A stretch of 64,000 nt of DNA, from NCBI RefSeq assembly GCF_000315625.1, contig NW_005434664.1:186001-250000 (forward strand), read 5' to 3'. Below are positions 10,954-20,301 of the stretch, in pieces. Positions within the stretch are counted from its first letter, which is position 1. Every line of letters starts with the position of its first letter. The DNA comes from Guillardia theta CCMP2712 (taxonomy: Eukaryota > Cryptophyceae > Pyrenomonadales > Geminigeraceae). A program made the position numbers and the translations under genes. Below the pieces are notes generated by a model, which was not told the DNA's origin, searched no databases, and saw nothing but the letters and a program-made list of their open reading frames with translations.

Positions 10954-12159
10954 TCATACCAGGATTGCCTCACCTTTCTGTTGCACTTCAGCAGAACTCC
11001 CCTCCGCATGCACCGCTCCAGTCTCCCCTTCGCTCGTATCGTCCACAGCTGAGAAGTCGTTGGTGATATCTAACGCTCCTCCTTCGCTCTCTCGCCGCAA
11101 CACCGCAGATTGTTTCTTCGTCTCACTGGAGTCCAAACTCCCTATCGGCATCAGAACACACTGCGACGTCCCCAGCCAGAACTTGAAGGGCAGGTGGACC
11201 ACGTGAACTGTCTGCATCTGCAGAGGAACTTGCTTCCCTTGCTTCAGGATAGTCGTGGGGTTTGTGCTACCCAGATCCACCACATGCGCCTGCGTGTCCT
11301 GATTGTTGCTCAAGTCTATTCTTACGTGCTTCCTTGAGACAGCCTTGTCCTTGATGATGACGTCACAATCCACATCCCGTCCTATGAAGTTGGTCCCCAT
11401 GTACAGGGGGTGCCTCACTCGGTTGCCCTTCTCGCAGAGCACCTGGGTGAGCAACGGGGCGTGAGCGGGAGGGGAAGGGGACGCGCGGGGAACCTCGAGG
11501 ATCGCGGCGGGGCTCATCTTGTTGGCAACATCGTCATCGGTGAGGATCTCCAGGCATCGCGTCAAACCAACAAGCAAGGCAAGGGGAAGCACCTGAGTTT
11601 CATCTGATCCATGTCCATCGTCTCCCTGCTTGTCCGTCCTGGGCTTCTTCCTCTTCCTCTCAAAACTTCGAGCAGCAACCTGGCAAGTATGAGGACGCGG
11701 CAAGGGGCTGCCGACGGGACTGACCTTGTGGGGGTTGGGGCCGAGAACGTCTATCCTCCTGGAGCTCACCAGCCGCGCTTTGCTGGAGGTCTCGAGGAAG
11801 TACTTGTATTCTTCGGGGTGTTTTGCTCGCAGGTGCTTCACAACATTCGAGTTGCTCCCATCTTTTCCCATGTTGATCATCCTCCCGCAGAACTCTCCTT
11901 CATTCGGGATGAGGCACACCACAGTCTTGGTTGCTGCCGCTTCCGCGTTCTCTTCCGGCTCTAGCAGCCCTACAAACCTCCACATGCCGCTACCTGCCTG
12001 CCCTGACTTCCCTGGAGGCTGACAGAACTTTCTGCCCCTCCACGACGTCGGCCTCATGATCGCAGGGGCTGTCTTGGACGCGCTTGAATCGCTCGCGCCA
12101 ACCTCAGCCATCGGCACAGACACTGGCTGGGACGAGAAGACTTCGACGGAGTCGGCCAT
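10954..12159 (-). CDS. BED-type zinc finger plus FHA domain protein (401 aa)
   Basis: The frame is open from 12453, but I take the ATG at 12159 (MADSVEVFSS): sequence upstream is low-complexity (IEIEIEIRI) and ends in a splice-acceptor-like CTCTTCCAG just before it. Residues about 58-120 look like a BED finger: MWRF aromatic start, C82 and C91, then KHLRAKH with H109 and H114. A basic stretch (KRKKPR, 168-173) looks like a nuclear signal. Residues about 252-325 form an FHA domain: IGR (259-261), SRKH (275-278) and LGSTN (296-300), the phosphothreonine-binding signature; the usual GT/NG after STN is PT here. DNA binding plus phosphopeptide reading is the likely role, in the nucleus. An upstream exon is possible. 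Confidence 0.72.
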   Translation of the reverse strand: MADSVEVFSSQPVSVPMAEVGASDSSASKTAPAIMRPTSWRGRKFCQPPGKSGQAGSGMWRFVGLLEPEENAEAAATKTVVCLIPNEGEFCGRMINMGKDGSNSNVVKHLRAKHPEEYKYFLETSSKARLVSSRRIDVLGPNPHKVSPVGSPLPRPHTCQVAARSFERKRKKPRTDKQGDDGHGSDETQVLPLALLVGLTRCLEILTDDDVANKMSPAAILEVPRASPSPPAHAPLLTQVLCEKGNRVRHPLYMGTNFIGRDVDCDVIIKDKAVSRKHVRIDLSNNQDTQAHVVDLGSTNPTTILKQGKQVPLQMQTVHVVHLPFKFWLGTSQCVLMPIGSLDSSETKKQSAVLRRESEGGALDITNDFSAVDDTSEGETGAVHAEGSSAEVQQKGEAILV

Positions 12160-12584
12160 ATGAAGTCCTGGAAGAGAGAGAATCAGTCCATGAGACAGTC
12201 TCTTGCACAGGCGGTGCAACGGAGCGTCCCCAGTCAACAGTTCTGATCTCAGATTGTAATCTAGTTTCATCTGCCATTCTTCATATGTTGCTGCTCCTGC
12301 GCTGATTATATCCCTCCATCTCTCCTCCTTGAGAGGTGTTGCTCCAAATGCTATGCTGGTTGTATAAACCCTCGTGATTCTAATCTCAATCTCAATCTCA
12401 ATCTTCTCTGATCTCTCATCCATACTCATCTCATTTATAGAATCATCCATCACAACATCAATTCTCTGTACATCCTTTCTCTCCCTCCATCATCCCGCCC
12501 ATCATTTTCTTGCTCAATCTTTCATTGAGTTTTTTGATGTTTCTTTTCCTTTTCCTTTTCCTGCCCCTGCCTCTGCTGATCATT

Positions 12585-12995
12585 TTCTTTGTCTTCCTTC
12601 TTTCTCTTCCTCATCATCGCTAGTCTTCCTTCTTTCTCTTCCTCATCATCACTAGTCTTCCTTCTTTCTCTTCCTCCTCATCACTTTCTTGCTGTTTGTA
12701 CCTACTGGTCCCCTGCCATGAAAGATTGTCAGTATTGACTATATGGCCTTGGGACTGAAAATATTTGAAAATATTGACTACAGGGCACCGCATAATAACT
12801 CACGTGGCTCTTGTAAGGTTCCTGATCATCCGATGATCATGACAACGACGGAGCACTACAATCAGCACTACCAGCACTACCAGCACTACCAGCACTACAA
12901 TCAGCACTACCAGCACTACAATGAGAACTACCAGCACTACAATCAGCACTACCAGCACTACAATGAGAACTACCAGCACTACCAGTACTACATTC
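12585..12995. repeat. Two minisatellites between the FHA and CCDC53-like genes
   Basis: 12585-12690 holds about three copies of a 48-nt CTAGTCTTCCTTCTTTCTCTTCCTC-type unit. 12855-12990 holds a 9/12-mer array of ACTACCAGC and ACTACAATCAGC. The latter creates an open frame of His-Tyr-Gln repeats (12743-13138), which I treat as repeat-derived. The rest of 12160-13259 shows no gene. Confidence 0.7.
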
Positions 12996-13259
12996 AGATC
13001 AGCCCTACAATCAGCTTTACCAGGCTCAAATCAGATCAGGATAAATTTAATCAAAGCGGCAGGGCATACAAACTGAACCTGTGCACGATACAACACAAAA
13101 ACGAATTGTCAACACACATACACACTGGTATGCTGTAAATGGTGCCGAAAAACAAGCTTGAAATTGCGAGAACCAGCCGATGATACAGCCTGAGGAAAAA
13201 ATTGAGAAACAAACAACATAAGGAAAAAAACATCACCTGGTTTAGCGCAAAACCATATT

Positions 13260-14357
13260 TCAAAAGTCCAAAAAGACATGACCCTCCCGCACCATCGTGC
13301 TCTGGACCGCTCCCTTGTCTACTCCTACACGGAGCATCTTGAAGTACTTGCTGTACCGCGGGTCGTCCTTGAGCTTCACCACGACTCCCGCGAAGGCTCC
13401 CATGTCCGTCGCAGACGAGGGGTCCCGCTCCAGGATGCTCGGGTCGTGGCCCTCCCGCACCATCGTGCTCTTGACCGCTCCCTTGTCTACTCCTACACGG
13501 AGCATCTTGAAGTACTTGCTGTACCGCGGGTCGTCCTTGAGCTTCACCACGACTCCCGCGAAGGCTCCCATGTCCGTCGCAGACGAGGGGTCCCGCTCCA
13601 GGATGCTCGGGTCGTGGCCCTCCCGCACCATCGTGCTCTTGACCGCTCCCTTGTCTACTCCTGCACGGAGCATCTTGAAGTACTTGCTGTACCGCGGGTC
13701 GTCCTTGAGCTTCACCACGACTCCCGCGAAGGCTCCCATGTCCGTCGCAGACGAGGGGTCCCGCTCGAGGATGCTCGGGTCGTGGCCCTCCCGCACCATC
13801 GTGCTCTTGACCGCTCCCTTGTCTACTCCTACACGGAGCATCTTGAAGTACTTGCTGTACCGCGGGTCGTCCTTGAGCTTCACCACGACTCCCGCGAAGG
13901 CTCCCATGTCCGTCGCAGACGAGGGGTCCCGCTCCAGGATGCTCGGGTCGTGGCCCTCCCGCACCATCGTGCTCTTGACCGCTCCCTTGTCTACTCCTAC
14001 ACGGAGCATCTTGAAGTACTTGCTGTACCGCGGGTCCTCTTGTAAGGACACGGTTGTTTCGGGGCCGTTGGCTTCTGGGTTCTTTTGTTTTCTTCCGACA
14101 AATGACATCGTTGTTTTGACGTCATTTTCTTTGTTTTTTGTTTGTGTTTCTTCTGTTTTTTCTGCTGTTGTTGTTGTTGTCTGTTTTTGTGGTGGTGGTG
14201 GTGGTGGTGGGTATTGCGGAGGCGAGGAGAGCATTTCTTTCTTCACCGTGGATACCTGCATGGCTTTTGGCTCGGACATTCCCGGATAAAATGAACCAGG
14301 TGGACTACCGGTGCTATATCCTTTATCCTTGTGGATATTTCCTAGGTGGGTGTGCAC
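13260..14357 (-). CDS. WASH-CCDC53-like tandem repeat protein with polyproline (365 aa)
   Basis: One exon. M1 or M27 (MSEPKAMQ, at 14279) could be the start. Residues about 45-60 carry a PPPPPPP run; then come four full and one truncated 56-residue repeats containing DPRYSKYFKMLRVGV, KGAVKSTMVREG and DPSILERDP. This is the conserved motif of the WASH-complex subunit CCDC53 (WASHC3) family, where it appears once next to polyproline. The repeats are nearly identical in DNA (168-bp unit), so they were copied or homogenised recently. The last repeat breaks at EGH and ends VFLDF, so the 3' end may be truncated. Probable role: actin/WASH or SCAR-related scaffold, inferred only. Polyproline plus this motif would fit actin-profilin partners. 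Confidence 0.68.
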   Translation of the reverse strand: MHTHLGNIHKDKGYSTGSPPGSFYPGMSEPKAMQVSTVKKEMLSSPPQYPPPPPPPQKQTTTTTAEKTEETQTKNKENDVKTTMSFVGRKQKNPEANGPETTVSLQEDPRYSKYFKMLRVGVDKGAVKSTMVREGHDPSILERDPSSATDMGAFAGVVVKLKDDPRYSKYFKMLRVGVDKGAVKSTMVREGHDPSILERDPSSATDMGAFAGVVVKLKDDPRYSKYFKMLRAGVDKGAVKSTMVREGHDPSILERDPSSATDMGAFAGVVVKLKDDPRYSKYFKMLRVGVDKGAVKSTMVREGHDPSILERDPSSATDMGAFAGVVVKLKDDPRYSKYFKMLRVGVDKGAVQSTMVREGHVFLDF

Positions 14358-15254
14358 TGATTCCCTAACTTGACCGGTGCATTTCCCAGATTTTACGGGG
14401 GTAGGGTAGAACGCGGCAGCTACAGCTGTTGGGAATTTGAAAATGATTCATGGTGTTTTGAGTAGTATATATACTTTGGCATTGATCGCTTTAGTAACTC
14501 GGCGGCTGGTCAAGGTGTATATCACCCCTACCTTTTTGACAGTTGCATTGTTTTTGGGAATCATAGTGCTGAATTGCGCGGGATCGATTACCACTCTGTA
14601 CACAACAGAAGAATTCTCAAATCACTTGACAGTGACCTGAACTGACTACCGTTGACCGGCGTACAGTGTGACTTGCCAGTACGGAAGTGACTTAAGTTAG
14701 TCGACGCCTTTTTGTCACAGTGCTCGCTACCGTCAGTCATTCGGTTCCATCGAGTGTGGAGAGCGATCACGGTGGTCAGCGATGGGATCCTGAGTCTCGG
14801 ATCTCCACGGCCCATTTTCCCTGTACTACCAGGCTGCGGTATCGGAGCTCCAAACTTGAAGACAGAGGCTCAGTCAGATCATGCTTGCCGTCACTCCTTT
14901 TCAATTTCTTCTACAACGGTAGTTACTGGCGGCTCCTTCAGTCTGTTAGGGTTCGAGCCTCGCGTGGCAGGCCCATCTAGCCTGCTAAGTTGAAGCGGCT
15001 CACTGACGGCGGAAGACGCTTCCGCCGGGGAGCTCTTGCCACGGTTGTCGGACGTCGACTTGCTGGGTCGACGGCCGGGCTGAGTGTATGCGGCAACAGC
15101 AGGATGCGGGGATGATGGAGATGAAGTCAAGGCATCTCACTGAGCTGTCAGTGACAGCATGTAGGTCAAGCTCGTCTCCACCGTCCCTCGAGAACAGCCA
15201 TCATTCGGATACATTCAGGTACGTTGCCGCACTTGAAGTGTATGAGGACTTCAC
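14358..15254. repeat. Intergenic: diverged tRNA-like element (copy A) and a GTCAGTCA-rich segment
   Basis: At 14463-14597 a segment shares 45 bases (AACTCGGCGGCTGGTCAAGG and onward to CCTACCTTTTTGA) with the minus strand of 35634-35678, and a weaker 3' block GGATCGATTACCACT that matches that copy's GTTCGATTCCACT. This fits a tRNA-derived short element. From 14640 to 15070 a GTGAC/GTCAGTC-rich stretch resembles parts of the GC-rich blocks elsewhere. No gene is supported here. Confidence 0.45.
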
Positions 15255-15659
15255 CTAGGTGACCTCATCCTCGCCCGTCAGGTCACTGAGCTGCTTCTGC
15301 AATTCGACTCTCGTCCTGACTCCCCGGCCGTCACGCCAAGAGATGCCCCGTGGCTGCTCGGTCTCGGAGCGAGTCAACGGACGACCGGCACTGTCTGTTT
15401 GCTGGTGTTCTCTTGTATGGTTAATGACAGTAAAGTTGTGACAACGTGACCCGCTGTCTTGATTTGGTTGTTCTAGAGGAAATGTTCCCTTGTCGATCAG
15501 ATTTCCCCATAGATACCTGTGATGGGTCAGAAAGTTGTGAGGACATAGCGAGGAAGAGTCGAGGGAAAGCGGCGGTCGAGATTGAGAATTAGATATGAGA
15601 ATGATTGTATGCAGTAGCAAGAACAAAACGAGGATGAGAAGGAGATTGCGAGGGAACAT
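15255..15659 (-). CDS. Hypothetical small secreted protein (134 aa)
   Basis: From the ATG at 15659 the product starts MFPRNLLLILVLFL, a textbook signal-peptide core, then a Ser/Pro-rich spacer and two N-glycosylation sequons (NFT, NHT) before a charged end LSDLTGEDEV. The longer frame to 15824 begins with a polyserine run made by a (GAT)n microsatellite at 15685-15731, so I prefer the internal start. A possible donor CATCACAG/GTATCT lies in the frame, so this could be exon 1 of a longer gene. No family is recognised. Confidence 0.38.
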   Translation of the reverse strand: MFPRNLLLILVLFLLLHTIILISNSQSRPPLSLDSSSLCPHNFLTHHRYLWGNLIDKGTFPLEQPNQDSGSRCHNFTVINHTREHQQTDSAGRPLTRSETEQPRGISWRDGRGVRTRVELQKQLSDLTGEDEVT

Positions 15660-15684
15660 ATTGTGTGGGTGGTGGACGATGATG

Positions 15685-15694
15685 AAGATGGTGA

Positions 15695-15730
<36 letters not shown>

Positions 15731-15731
15731 G
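15685..15731. repeat. (GAT)n microsatellite
   Basis: About twelve GAT units, in the putative 5' leader of the small secreted ORF. Confidence 0.95.
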
Positions 15732-16104
15732 TGAGGAGGAGGCAAGAAGTGTGTCGGATAGGAGGGGCTGGAGGGTTATGGGATGTAAAGGAGGGTTCAG
15801 ACAAGTAGCACGAGCAAACGACAAGATTTCATTGACCTGGGCAAGTAAAGTAAGTCACAAGAAAGTTAGAGGCTGGTCAAGGGATTATTTGATCCCTCCT
15901 CCCTCCCTCCAGCTCCATTCTCTATCAATCAGCGACCAAGACGAGGACACGAGCAGGAGGAGGGGCTTCAGCCCCAGTATAGCCTAACGAGTGCAAGCTA
16001 CAAAGCCCGCACCCGACGACATTCTGACGCCGTAAGGAGCAGGAGCACGAGATCGGGAGGAGCAGGAGGAGCAGGAGGAGCAGGAGACTGGGAGGCCAGT
16101 GGAA

Positions 16105-19100
16105 TCATCGAGCCTTGAGCAGCTTCACGATCTTCTCTTGCATGATGCGCCTCGCCGGGAAGTAGGAGGACAGACAAGCTGAGCCAACAGCTCCGAGGAG
16201 GATGACGACGATGATCTCTGGAGGCAGCTTGAGGAGGAGCGGCAGCTGCGTGAACATGGTTTGCTGTGCTGTGACCTGCGAGACAAACTTCGTCAGAATG
16301 ATCCTCTCCTCGTGCTTCAGATTCACCGTAGAGGCCACAATGGCGCCGATGCCCAATCCAAGGAGGGCAGAGCTCAGGACAAGGACAGTCGCCTCCATGG
16401 TGTAGAGCCTTGCGATCCAGTTGCGCGTCACCCCGATGGCTCGCAGCAACCCGAGCTCCTTGGCTTGCTCCTGAATGTTGGCGAACATGGAGGAGACGAG
16501 AGAGAAGAAGGAAACGATGAGCGCCACGCCCGTTGTCAACGACGAAAAGATGCCCATGGCGTCTGACGCGATCTGGAAGCCTCGGTACCTGTTCCTGACG
16601 TCTCGCGGGCGGCAGCCGATGTCGCTAGCGAGGTTTGACATCTGATCGCTGATCTCGTCCACCTCCTCCTGCGACAGCCCGTCCTTGAGCTTGAAGAGAG
16701 TGAAGTAGAGCGGGATGTCCCGCACCGAGTAGCCATCCTTGAGATGCCTTACGAGCCTTGCAAACGTCGGGAACGAGACGATGGCGTCCTGGAACTGCCT
16801 CGCCGGGTACCTTGACATCGTCAGCTTCGGGACTCCATCGAGGAAGGCCATGGGACGAAGCCTCTCGTACATGGCTGGCTCCCCTTGCAGCTGCAGCAGG
16901 AAGGAGGAATTCAGCGTCATTGCCATCTTGTCCATGTACAGGGACCCGATGAGCATCGACTGAGAGCCCATGGCACTGTAAATGCTCTCAGTGAGCTGGT
17001 CGAAGTAGCTGGGCAGCTGGTCTCGGATCGTCAGGAACCCTTCGCTCGCCACCTTGAAGAAGTTTGGGGTGACGGCGTAGACATCGTTCCCAGCTGAGAC
17101 GACCCTCCCGAGAGTTCGGATGCTGTTGCTCTGCGATGTGACAGAGCGAAAAGAATGCGAGACGAGCGCAAAGTCTTCCACCAGCCGGTTCTCCTGTACA
17201 AATTCTTCTATCTGTCGCGCTGCCCACGCGGCCTTGACCAAAGTCGGGCAGTACATGGCAAGCACGCTCCCGTTCTTCCTCAGCTGGTTCAGTTTGAACT
17301 GTTCAATCTGCATGGATAGCAAGACGATGACAAAGACGACGAAGGCCAAGGACAGGGAGTACATGAGTGTTGTCTTGCGGTTTCTGGTCCTGTGGGCTAT
17401 CAGATTCTTGTGCAGGGTGGTTCGCATTGAACTTTCCGACCACCAGAAGAAAATGTTTGTGATGACGTACTCCACAGGCCTCTCTATGTTCATAGACAGC
17501 AGCACCAAACCAGCAAGGATGCCCATGAGCAGAGCAAAGAAGATGTAGAGGAGGAGAGTCAGGTTGAAGGTGAGCAGAGCAAGAGGAAACATGTAGTACA
17601 CAAGCACGCCGAACATCGTCATCAGGCTGCCGATGACAATCAGCGGTGTCGGGATAATCTTCTGACTCGCGCGCTCCAGCGAAACCTTGACGGCCACGAC
17701 CTTGTTCCTCCGGATGTCAAGGGCGTCAGTAAGAGATACCGAGAGGGCTTTGCGGATGGGAAGGATGACGGCAACGGCAGGGACCAGCAGCCCGATCACT
17801 GTCGCGTACTGGATGGAGAACGTCTCGACCTGTGGGATTGTCTTCCACTCGAAGATCGACTTGAGCAGGTCCAGCACAGCTGCTACCAGGAACTTGGACA
17901 CCAGCAGGCCGATGGCCCAGCCAGGAATGCTCGTCAAGAAGGTCTGGAGGAGGAGAAGTCGAATAACTCCCCGGCGGGTCATGCCGACCATTCGCAGGAC
18001 CCCGAGATCGAAAGCTCTGTTCTCCACTGAGATGATGAGCAGCGAGTACATGAGAAGGCACAGCAGAAACACAAGTGCCACGATGATGATGCTGATGATC
18101 AGACCAAGAAAGATAGAAACCGTCCTGAGCACCCTCAATTCTCCCAACAACATGATCGATGCATCGATGTACTCGAAGCCTATTTTGGTGACCAGTCTCG
18201 ACATCATGTGCAGCACTTTGGTCTGCACGACAGAGTAGTCGTTCTTCATGTAGAACACGCTTCGAGGAGGCGGGAGGTTGTAGCAAACATATTGAGCGTA
18301 TTCATACAAGTCAATGCTCGAGAAAGAGTCTTGCAGATAGTTGGCATTGGGGTTGAGATTCTTTGACACAGCTTCGATGAACGTGCCGTACTCCATCACA
18401 ACAGCATTCGTCGCCTCCTCATTGAACTTCCCTCCCGTCTGCTCAAAAATGGAGCTCACCCGAACAGGGAGCAAGATCGTAGTCGAAGATCGGAACTGTT
18501 CAGAGTCCTGGAGGCCCAGTGGAGCTGTTAAACTTCGTGGCAGAGCAATACTGAAGAGATCGCTCAGCGAGAACTGAAGGATCAACTCACTCCCGACTGT
18601 AGCATTCAGCATCGTTGCAAGGTCTTTGTGCAGATATACACTTCCCGGAGGGGCTGCTTCCAGGTGCCAGTGCGATCCAAGACCCATCCTCTCCTCCAGG
18701 TAGGAGTCTATGAGGTACAAATCTGCACTGTCCGGAGCTCCGCACTGCTCTGTTGCGAGTGAGTCAGTAAAGAGCAAGAGAGAGAGAGAAGAGGGAGGGA
18801 GGGAGGGAGGGAGGGAGGGAGGGAGGGAGGGAGGGAGGGAGGGAGGGAGGGAGGGATAGCACGGGCAAGAGAAATGAGAAGGGAAAAGTCGAGGGGAAGG
18901 ATGAAGGTGAGGGTGAAAGTGAGGGCGAGGGCGAGGGCGAGGGCGAGAGCCAACATCAGTACATTGTCACTGCTATCATCACTGCCCTTACCTGCAACAC
19001 ATGACGACGTTGAAGATTCAGCATGCAGTCCACAACTCGATCCGTCCTTGCCAAGATATCGATCGCTTGCGTCCCGGAAGTTCCAACCTTGGTTGTTGCA

Positions 19101-19801
19101 GAGTTTTGTGTTCCAAGCTGAAGTATAAATGGACCAACGGGGAGAAGAGTAGTTGAACAAGACATCTTCCCCTCCTACAGTACTTCTCACGTTGCTGTAG
19201 TTCAGATAGGTCAACTGCAAGGCATAGTCACTGTGAAGGAGTAGCGAACGGGGCCAGTCTCACTGATGTCCAGCTTGATGGAAGCACCGTCACATCCATC
19301 TCTCCGACATTGTACTCAGCAATGGAGAGGAACAGGAGAGGAGTGTACTGTATTGTGTCGGTCATACACCACAACATCGATCAGTCCTGCAAACCTCAAA
19401 GAGGGTGTTCATGGTAGCGACAAGTGCAACTGCGAGAATGCAGGATGCCAGACCAAGGATATAGTTACACTGCACACTGTCAGACCATGACGAAAGCACA
19501 TCTAGTACTTCTAGCATCAACCTTGTTCCCTCGGGCCTCTCGTAGCGCCATGGTCTTGTCGATGTTGAGATTCTTCGCTTGCGCAGTAGCTTTCTGCATG
19601 ACCGAGCGTTTCTCTCTGTCACCACGAGGATCAACATGGTGAGCCGGAAAAATCCAGCTCTCTCAGAGGTCACCTCTTGTCCAGCTGGAGCCCATGGAGG
19701 GAGATCTGCGAGTGTTGGGCCGCGTCCTCATCCTCTTGCAGTTGATCTTGCTCCCTGAGAGGCTCATTTTCCATGGCTTCCTCCTCCTTCCCTCTGTCCA
19801 T
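16105..19801 (-). CDS. Large FtsX-type ABC-transporter permease, two FtsX domains (1082 aa)
   Basis: Six exons in phase (19801-19674, 19615-19522, 19469-19395, 19347-19264, 19214-18992, 18749-16105; 3249 nt). The start (MDRGKEEEAMENEP) follows an in-frame stop upstream. After an acidic cytosolic head and ALREARGNK comes TM1 (ILGLASCILAVALVATM), then a long extracytosolic region with LTYLNYSN, SSPRW and LYLIDSYLEE, then the first FtsX unit (three TMs; ENRAFDLGVLRMVGMTRRG), two more TMs (near ITNIFFWW), a second large outer loop, and the second FtsX unit (EQAKELGLLRAIGVTRNW) with C-terminal SSYFPARRIMQEKI. The EL-G-LRAIG motif is the coupling helix that contacts an ABC ATPase. Protist homologues with this MacB/LolC-like layout are known but poorly characterised. 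No ATPase gene is adjacent. The last intron (18750-18991) carries a GGGA array. Confidence 0.82.
18791..18857. repeat. (GGGA)n array inside the last permease intron
   Basis: About 16 GGGA units on the plus strand. A GGGCGAGGGCGAG mini-array follows at about 18920-18947 in the same intron. Confidence 0.9.
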
Positions 19802-20301
19802 GCTCGCCAGAAGCTTCGCTCGATCCTGAGTTATTCAGAGAGACCAGCAAGAAACTATCAGGTGAGTCCGAGATCAGCTCTAGATGTTCAGACCCCTATG
19901 AGTTTGTCGCACAACGACCCCGAGCTCTCACCACAAACTCGACAGCCTACAACTCACCACCACTCCCACTCAGTTAGAGGCAGCCATCGGATGTCGATGA
20001 ACAGGATGCCATGAGGTAGTTCCTATGTCCTCCTGCCTCTTCATCCTCCTCTGGCCCGTCCCTCTTGCTCCACGTCGTATGTCCCGCACCATGTATCCCA
20101 GTTCCCCTGCTATCGCACTCTACGCAATCTGAAATATTTGGATCAAATTTCAATATATCAAAGAATATGACCAATATTGAAATATGAAATTGAAAATTTA
20201 TCGTCAAACCACACCAAGCTAGTTGTATTCCACTGTCCTTCAATTTACACAAATTTAAAGCTGAGGCGAGCCTGAATTTTCATCCCTAAAAGTTCGCTAC
20301 C
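19802..20301. promoter_or_regulatory. Divergent gap between permease and REV1
   Basis: About 500 bases between two divergent genes. The REV1-proximal part (20140-20230) is AT-rich with AATATTGAAATATGAAAT-like inverted matches. No defined element is recognised. Confidence 0.3.

Noticed and set aside
12743-13138. Plus frame rich in His-Tyr-Gln
   Set aside because: Produced by an ACTACCAGC minisatellite; no splice or start context, and no conserved part.
13278-14289. Two long plus-strand frames across the CCDC53-like repeats
   Set aside because: They are antisense to the repeat array; a repeat length divisible by three keeps all frames open. Only the minus frame gives a known motif.
14437-14640. 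Small hydrophobic plus ORF
   Set aside because: Lies across the tRNA-like element copy A, so it is repeat-derived.
15527-15804. Minus frames with poly-His or poly-Ile
   Set aside because: Created by the (GAT)n microsatellite.
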